Shown here in pieces: positions 59,201 through 64,000 of a stretch of 64,000 nucleotides of DNA. The position numbers were made by a program, and so were the translations under genes. Under the pieces are notes generated by a model, which did no database searches, had not been told where the DNA came from, and was given only the letters and a program-made list of their open reading frames with translations. The stretch comes from UBA7374 sp049890275 (lineage in GTDB: Bacteria > Verrucomicrobiota > Verrucomicrobiia > Opitutales > Coraliomargaritaceae): contig JBMHBT010000011.1 of assembly GCA_049890275.1 (NCBI GenBank), forward strand, positions 62,001 to 126,000, given 5' to 3'. The stretch's first letter is position 1; each line of letters starts with the position of its first letter.

Positions 59201-62200
59201 CAAAGAGTAAAAATGACTGAAAAGCCCCGTCTAAAATCGCAGGATGGATCTGATAATGATCCGACTCGGGCAAAAGCGCTTCATCCACCTCCAGCTCAAT
59301 GACTGCTGTTGTCGAATCTCTGTAGAGCGCCTTCAGGCTTTGAAAAGCTTCGCCATACTGCAATCCGGCATCGGAGAGTTGATTGTAATAATCCTCAACC
59401 TTCAGTACTTCCATTGATTGGTGAAGTGTGCCCGGATCAATCTGAGGGGGGATTGAAATGTGCAGGTCTTCGTGCAACATACCGGAAGCATGCGACTTCC
59501 ATTGTGTCGACGTAGAGGTGTCGGTACTGTTTACAGACCAGCGCTGGTTCTCGGCGTCAAAAGAGCTAATCAATTGTTGGCTCGAAGAAGTATTCAACTG
59601 GAGCATTCGCTTGAATGCGATCTCAGTCAAAGTTACTGCCCGGCCACCTTGTCTCTCTAAATTAATGGCCAGTGCCGCCTCAATATAGCCTGCACCCGGC
59701 CAAACAGCCGATCCTTGAACCCGATGCTCATTGAGATAAGGGAAATAATTTTGATTCAGAGACACGCTCCAGGCCTGCCCGTTGAACGGCATATCGTACT
59801 GGAGAAAGACATGGGCATCGCGCCCCAAATGGTCTTGCTCCCGGGGTTCAGTTTCACGCCAGAGATACTCCGGTTGAAAGGGATAAGAAGGCAGCGATAT
59901 GAGTTGGCCGCCTCTGAAATATCGGGCAAACGGTAACTCAACTCCCTCATGCCAGAGTTGACCAAGAGAGCGCTGAAGACTCTCTAACTCCGGCTCCCCG
60001 CGCACAAGTGATGAAACAAAACTGGCATTCTTACCATCGGCCTCAGTCGTTTCCTGCATGGAACGCCGTAAAACAGGTTGCGGACCCAATTCAATAAAGA
60101 GATCATGACCATCCGATAACAGCGCGGAATAGGCCTCCTGAAAACGAACTGCCTTGCGCACATTATTCCACCAATATCCGTTCTGCAGATGTTGCCCCTC
60201 AAGAATGCCACCGGTCACGGTTGAGTAAAAAGGGAGCCTTGATTCTTTTGGCTCCAGCTCTCTTAAGGCCTCCCGCAGATCTCCGCGTATAGGTTCCATA
60301 AAAGCACTGTGATATGGAATCTCTACTTGAAGCATTCGCGAGAATACCTGCTCGTTTGAAAACTGTTCATCCAGATCTTCCAATAGAGGCTTCGGGCCGG
60401 CAAGCGTGACGGATCCGGGACTATTGACCGCGGCAATGGCAACCCCCTCTTGAGCCCATTTATCAATGTAAGGCTGTATCGATTCTTCGCTCAAACCGAC
60501 GGCAAGCATGCCTCCGGTGCCTTCCAGTGTCTGCTGGAGTCGGCTTCGGTGGTAAGCCACACAAATGGTATCCTCCAGAGACAGGCTACCGGATAAGTAA
60601 GCGGCCGCTACCTCCCCTACACTATGCCCAACAATTGCAGACGGATGAATCCCGGCTTCTTCTAGCATTGCGGCCAGAGCAATCTGCAGGACTACATTTG
60701 CCGGCTGTGCAACTTCCGTCTTTGACATGCCGGAATGCTCTTCATCGGCAAGCATCCGATCCAGAATCGACCAGCCGGCCAACTTCGTAAAAATAGCATC
60801 ACAACGCTTGGCCGTAGCACGAAACCTCTCCGATTCCTCAAAGAGAGACTGACCCATGCCCCACCACTGCGGCCCCATTCCTGTACAAACAAAAACAACC
60901 GACTTTCCCTTTTGATTTGTCGGGCCTTTGTACATTCCTGCATCGATTTCCTCACGGGAACCAAAATGACGAAGTTGCTCGACCATCTTCTCTCGAGTTG
61001 AATAAGGCACACTCAGACCATAGCTCAGGCAGGAACGGTGCAAAGTGTGGGTATACGCCCAATTCAGGATACTTTCTTCATCTGCCTGATCGTCCAGAAA
61101 ATTTGCCGACTGGTTGGCCAAAGCAGCCAGTGCGGATTGATTGTGAGCCGTCAGACTAACAATGCGCAATAGCTTCTCTTCGTCTTCGCACGGTAGAGTT
61201 GATGCCGAATCTGGAACCTCTTCAACTGCCTCAATGAGGACGTGTGCATTGGTGCCTCCATATCCAAAAGAATTAACCCCTGCTCGCTTATAACTGTAAT
61301 CACTCGACAGGCTATTCTTTGTAGGAATCACGATTCCCCGTTCAGACAGCCGCAGGTCCGGATTGGGTTGATCAAAGTGAAGCTGCGAGGGAACTGTTCC
61401 GTGCTTCATCACCAAAACCGACTTGATCAGACCGGCCACGCCAGCAGCTGCTTCCGCATGTCCAAAATGCGACTTTACCGCACCCACGACCAATGGCTGC
61501 ATACGCTTTTCACGGTCTGAGTTATAAGCATTATGAATGGATTCGATTTCAGCCAGATCGCCCGCCTTGGTGCCGGTACCATGCGCTTCAACATAATCAA
61601 CTTGAGCAGGGTCGATGCCGGCCTCTCGACAAACCGAATTCATCAACGCTTCCTGTGCCTTTGCATTCGGCAGAGCCAAGCCGGCAGTCTTCCCGTCGTG
61701 ATTAATCCCCGATGCACGAATTACTGCATGAATCTTATCACCATCGGCCAAAGCTTGTTTGTAGTCTTTTAAGGCGACGATACCGGCCCCCTCTGCGCGA
61801 ACATAGCCATCTGCCCCGGAATCAAAACAATGACAGCGACAGGTCGGTGAGAGAAAACCGCCCCGACTCATCATAATCGAAGCTTCGGCACTCAACATAA
61901 TATTAACCCCGCCGGCCAGTGCGACCGCACAGTCACCACGGCGTATACTCTCACAAGCTTGATGAACGGCCACCAGCGAAGAGGAACAGGCCGTATCAAT
62001 GGAAAAACTCGGCCCCCGAAAATTGAAGCTGTAGGATAATCGGTTCGCCAACAATGTCATAGAAGAACCCATCGCATCGGTCGACTCCAGTGAATCCCGA
62101 GAAAGGTTACTGTTGCGGGCAACCATATTATCCATGGCGAAGCCACCGACAAAGACACCCACATTTTGGGGCTCATTCATAGAATAACTGATCCCTGCAT

Positions 62201-62525
62201 CTTCAAGCGCCTGATGAGTCACCTCAAGCAACAGGCGTTGCTGGATATCCATCGTTTCTGCTTCGCGAGGAGAGATCCCAAAAAAGGCTGCATCAAAACG
62301 AAAAATGTCCTGCTGCAGAAAGCCGCCCTCTTTTAAATAAGTACGCCCCGGCTCAGCCGGCACCTCATTGGCGGTAAATTTCCTCCAGTCCCAACGATCC
62401 TCTGGTATAGGAATAACACCATCATTTCCAGAGCACAGAAAATCCCAAAAAGACTCACTGGAGCGAGATTTTCCGGGAAACTGACAGCCCATACCGATGA
62501 TAGCGATAGATCGGTCTAGCAACAT
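56250..62525 (-). CDS. Type I polyketide synthase, KS-AT-DH-ER-KR-ACP
   Basis: A 2,091-residue single-module reducing PKS. KS: DTACSSSL (Cys180), EAHGTGT (His315), KSHFGH (His356). AT: GHSVGE (Ser635); the specificity region reads IPYHSAF, matching neither the malonyl (HAFH) nor methylmalonyl (YASH) motif. DH: His934 in LNEHRVQG with Asp1099 in HPAILDG. ER: LIHSGAGGVGLAAIQ (~1537-1551). KR: TGGTQGLGMA, then Ser1869/1870, Tyr1883, Asn1887. ACP: GIDSL with Ser2046. The full reductive loop predicts a saturated chain; iteration is likely because there is one module. No thioesterase domain. Partners: an overlapping sulfotransferase and a divergent acyltransferase-like gene. Confidence 0.95.
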   Translation of the reverse strand: MLLDRSIAIIGMGCQFPGKSRSSESFWDFLCSGNDGVIPIPEDRWDWRKFTANEVPAEPGRTYLKEGGFLQQDIFRFDAAFFGISPREAETMDIQQRLLLEVTHQALEDAGISYSMNEPQNVGVFVGGFAMDNMVARNSNLSRDSLESTDAMGSSMTLLANRLSYSFNFRGPSFSIDTACSSSLVAVHQACESIRRGDCAVALAGGVNIMLSAEASIMMSRGGFLSPTCRCHCFDSGADGYVRAEGAGIVALKDYKQALADGDKIHAVIRASGINHDGKTAGLALPNAKAQEALMNSVCREAGIDPAQVDYVEAHGTGTKAGDLAEIESIHNAYNSDREKRMQPLVVGAVKSHFGHAEAAAGVAGLIKSVLVMKHGTVPSQLHFDQPNPDLRLSERGIVIPTKNSLSSDYSYKRAGVNSFGYGGTNAHVLIEAVEEVPDSASTLPCEDEEKLLRIVSLTAHNQSALAALANQSANFLDDQADEESILNWAYTHTLHRSCLSYGLSVPYSTREKMVEQLRHFGSREEIDAGMYKGPTNQKGKSVVFVCTGMGPQWWGMGQSLFEESERFRATAKRCDAIFTKLAGWSILDRMLADEEHSGMSKTEVAQPANVVLQIALAAMLEEAGIHPSAIVGHSVGEVAAAYLSGSLSLEDTICVAYHRSRLQQTLEGTGGMLAVGLSEESIQPYIDKWAQEGVAIAAVNSPGSVTLAGPKPLLEDLDEQFSNEQVFSRMLQVEIPYHSAFMEPIRGDLREALRELEPKESRLPFYSTVTGGILEGQHLQNGYWWNNVRKAVRFQEAYSALLSDGHDLFIELGPQPVLRRSMQETTEADGKNASFVSSLVRGEPELESLQRSLGQLWHEGVELPFARYFRGGQLISLPSYPFQPEYLWRETEPREQDHLGRDAHVFLQYDMPFNGQAWSVSLNQNYFPYLNEHRVQGSAVWPGAGYIEAALAINLERQGGRAVTLTEIAFKRMLQLNTSSSQQLISSFDAENQRWSVNSTDTSTSTQWKSHASGMLHEDLHISIPPQIDPGTLHQSMEVLKVEDYYNQLSDAGLQYGEAFQSLKALYRDSTTAVIELEVDEALLPESDHYQIHPAILDGAFQSFLLFAGSENNNTWIPVSIDAVHFIQPVGKRALAKVELSVVSETSCVGSIRLYNSEGETCLVIRGAVFRPLPSQEDRLLKSLFAYQLVALKMNPMPFDANVEKAWHLSVDGSEWAEDISQVIASQSEVSCSVQGVAEDSGEFPSDVAQWVHLFDGGAPENIAELTMQVIDSVEQAVLKKVPRLTLVTRGVYLFADRASGLNLTNSTVAGVLSVIANEWPEIEVRLIDLQEAGEKGQTRLFNELNSEIQENEICLSEQKRWQPVWSTVDTNFLEFPRTRRKFDPQKETACLVPAHDQSFEGLCHVPRAKSEPLAREVQIEVRSVGLNFKDILKATGRIAPMATEDTFSGGTLGLECSGIVRQVGSEVEGLKPGDRVSAFSRHGCFANRIISAPEYVTKIDDCISFEDASCVVPWITAHHSLVTQARLAAGEIVLIHSGAGGVGLAAIQVAHLTGARVIASASSIEKREYLSSLGVWAVVDSSSLLFTEEIRNLTNGRGVDVVLNALSGQTLQQSFRLLAGGGRFVEIGKRDILENRALPLSVFNQNISFISIDLDRILKEDPRALSTSVRFLWEGLQDGKLQALPSESFGSSQVNEAFKQMASRERIGRVSLRYDPEEPIYVEEVQQIEIKSDGSYLITGGTQGLGMAIAKEFAGKGAGQLVLVSRSGEISDADAASLRAINPSTDIICRSVDISDRVSLSALVEELREVDHPLRGVVHCALVLKDQMAKDMDIESLEAVLKPKVLGAHYLDSLLDNQALDFWVNFSSISTLIGNLGQAAYVVANTYLERLAQQRRLAGKPCLTILLGYVADVGVAFRNPNVARHLEKAGMRGMDSTVVASRLLDLCSTREPIVGFFEVNWQKWSQLQFETAHWGRFKELLADDPNRIASFQWIRFREKLSELEVEARVDWIAERIQQMFSEITLASKDKIDVASPMSSLGIDSLMVVELMGKLKSEFGISLRNEDLFQDLSIQNLSHLILKKFALDEN

Positions 62526-62640
62526 GTTGACCAGTGATAGGATTCGTACTCATCTGAAGCAATAAACTTTTCATGAAGATACTTAGTTGCTCAACAAGCG
62601 ATCGACACTCTGGCATTCTATGCTTTGCTGAACCTCTAAT

Positions 62641-63759
62641 ATGCCGGACATAATAAAGGTTATCTCAAAACAGGACTATTTGGATTTTATCCGGTTTCCA
62701 TGGAAAGTCCATGGCCCGGATAGCCCGTGGGTCCCCCCTCTCATTAAAGAGCAACAGAAGGAACTCAACCCCGCTACAGGTACCTTTTACCGACACGGAA
62801 AAGCCCAACTCTTCCTCGCACTGAAAGGAAAGCAGGCCGTAGGTCGCATTGCCGCGATTATTAGCCACCGTCATCAGGAAGCACAGGAAGAAGACACCGG
62901 ATTTTTTGGATTTTTCGAATGCATCGACGATCCGGAAGTAGCCAACGCACTTCTGCGGACTGCCGAAGACTGGTTAATCCATGCGGGCATGTCATTAGTT
63001 CGAGGCCCTGCGAGTTTTACAATCTACGATCCTTGCGGCATCACGGTAAAGGGACATGACCTGCGCCCGGGGCTGGGTATGGCCTATACACCGGCCTACT
63101 ATGCAAAGCTTCTGGAAAATGCAGGCTATCGAAAAGCTAAAGATCTGTACGCCTTTCATTTGCATCGAGAGCAGGCCAATCTGGAACTCAAAAAGCTACA
63201 ATCAAGAAGAGAGGATGTCGATCTCAGTGGGTTCAAGCTGCGCTCCATCAAGGATAAAGAACTCCAGGACGAAGCCGAAATATTTGCCCATGTATTCACC
63301 GAGGCATGGAAAAAAAATTGGGGCGCATTTCCCATGAAACCAGAGGACTTCTTGCATGCCTCAAAGTCACTCAAGCCATTCCTCGACAAGCGCCTCATTT
63401 CAATACTCGAAAACAACGGCAGGCCCATTGGGATCTTTCTCGCCGTTCCCGACCCCTGGGAGATTTTGCAAAAGTCCAATGGCAGAATAAACCTGAGAAG
63501 TTTCGTCTCCATTCTTCGGTGGAGAAAAACTATTACCCATTATCGGGTAATTTTTATGGGCGTCTTACCGGAATACCAACTCAGTCCTGCTGTGGCACTC
63601 TTGATTGAGCAATTTTACGAGTCCTGGATCTATTTCCCAAAAATGAAGACGATGGAGTTCTCTTGGATCGTTGAAAACAATCACTCCATGATACAGTTAC
63701 TGGAACTGATCAAGGCCAAGCCTCTGCAAACCTTTCGGGTCTATGAAAAATTCATCTAG
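62641..63759 (+). CDS. GNAT-superfamily acyltransferase-like protein
   Basis: A 372-residue protein, large for GNAT. VHGPDSPWVPPLIKEQQKEL and AVGRIAAIISHRHQE open a first domain; ASFTIYDPCGITVKGHD and YYAKLLENAGYRKAKDLYAF match a family of ~370-residue putative N-acyltransferases. VIFMGVLPEYQLSPAVALLIEQF is the acyl-CoA-binding strand-helix. Divergent from the PKS gene with 115 bases between starts, it could acylate or accept the PKS product. Such proteins also occur near sphingolipid-type genes, but none are visible here. Confidence 0.7.
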   Translation: MPDIIKVISKQDYLDFIRFPWKVHGPDSPWVPPLIKEQQKELNPATGTFYRHGKAQLFLALKGKQAVGRIAAIISHRHQEAQEEDTGFFGFFECIDDPEVANALLRTAEDWLIHAGMSLVRGPASFTIYDPCGITVKGHDLRPGLGMAYTPAYYAKLLENAGYRKAKDLYAFHLHREQANLELKKLQSRREDVDLSGFKLRSIKDKELQDEAEIFAHVFTEAWKKNWGAFPMKPEDFLHASKSLKPFLDKRLISILENNGRPIGIFLAVPDPWEILQKSNGRINLRSFVSILRWRKTITHYRVIFMGVLPEYQLSPAVALLIEQFYESWIYFPKMKTMEFSWIVENNHSMIQLLELIKAKPLQTFRVYEKFI

Positions 63760-63774
63760 CCTGCTGCCTCCCGT

Positions 63775-64000
63775 CTAGCATCGACTGGAGATCACACCAC
63801 AAAGCTGTTGCTCAAAACTTTGATGCGACTGCACGGCAGCAAGAAAGTTTTCTTTTGAGAGACTATAGACTGAAACCGGCTTGGTCGCAGTGATTGTAGC
63901 GTTTCTCATTTGCTCCTTGAGCAGCGCCACTTCACCAAAAAATTGCCCCGGCTGCAAGGTCGCCACAATCGATTCCTTGCCCTCTTTTTTAACACTTACC
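63775..64000 (-). CDS. Cyclic-nucleotide-binding domain protein, partial
   Basis: The frame is open to the right window edge, so the N-terminus is outside. IVATLQPGQFFGEVALLKEQMRNATITA is the cNMP-binding loop (phosphate-binding cassette FGEVALL with an Arg seven residues after the Glu), and SVYSLSKENFLAAV is the C-terminal helix region. It ends soon after, with no DNA-binding helix-turn-helix, so it is not a full CRP-type regulator unless other domains lie upstream. Convergent with the GNAT gene, 15 bases apart. Confidence 0.8.
   Translation of the reverse strand, partial: VSVKKEGKESIVATLQPGQFFGEVALLKEQMRNATITATKPVSVYSLSKENFLAAVQSHQSFEQQLCGVISSRC

Overview
The window looks like a chromosomal segment of a marine member of the Verrucomicrobiota (Opitutae / Coraliomargarita-like). 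This is inferred from gene content: sulfatases, Gfo/Idh/MocA oxidoreductases, DUF1080, PSD1-type cytochromes with DUF1501 partners, two DUF1593 proteins and a TIGR03790 protein, next to Gram-negative lipid A and aerobic haem genes. No 16S rRNA or ribosomal protein operon is present to fix the taxonomy.

Bases 1-35,400 are a polysaccharide-catabolism region. It opens with a truncated Gfo/Idh/MocA oxidoreductase, a DUF1080 protein, a GH29 enzyme, a PSD1 cytochrome, a DUF1501 protein and a membrane cytochrome, all on the plus strand. A minus-strand operon follows: oxidoreductase, sulfatase, GH16, sulfatase. Next come a decayed gene, a third sulfatase, a DUF1593 protein and a GPH-family sugar symporter. 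Six tightly overlapping genes (21473-27153) then encode an isopropylmalate/tartrate-dehydrogenase-like enzyme, a cyclase-family hydrolase, an MFS transporter, an oxidoreductase, a VOC protein and a DUF1537 acid-sugar kinase, apparently a pathway for a short sugar acid. GH86, DUF1593, a large GH20/GH67-like protein, an HtrA-like protease and a second GH16 complete the region. GH16 + GH86 + GH29 + sulfatases point to a sulfated red-algal galactan (agar/porphyran type). No SusC/SusD pair is visible.

Bases 35,493-41,597 carry a complete proteorhodopsin-retinal operon on the minus strand: rhodopsin, GGPP synthase, a CrtI-CrtB fusion, a one-piece CrtYcd-type lycopene cyclase and a Blh-type carotene dioxygenase. 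The rhodopsin has the D-T-E proton-pump motif and Gln at the spectral tuning site, predicting a blue-absorbing pump. The operon ends five bases from the broken 5' end of an AraC-type regulator gene, and a tRNA-Asn lies at its other end. It therefore looks like an inserted cassette.

Bases 41,880-55,400 are mostly housekeeping: tRNA-Asn, recR-ebfC, a CBS-domain protein, a nucleotide-sugar epimerase-like protein, hemF-hemE-hemY, lpxB with a GnnA-like oxidoreductase, cysC-cysD-cysN (sulfate activation to PAPS), a TIGR03790 protein and infC.

Bases 55,577-64,000 hold a 2,091-residue type I polyketide synthase (KS-AT-DH-ER-KR-ACP) overlapping a sulfotransferase gene, a divergent GNAT-like acyltransferase and a partial cyclic-nucleotide-binding protein. 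PAPS made by CysC/D/N could supply the sulfotransferase, suggesting a sulfated polyketide or lipid.
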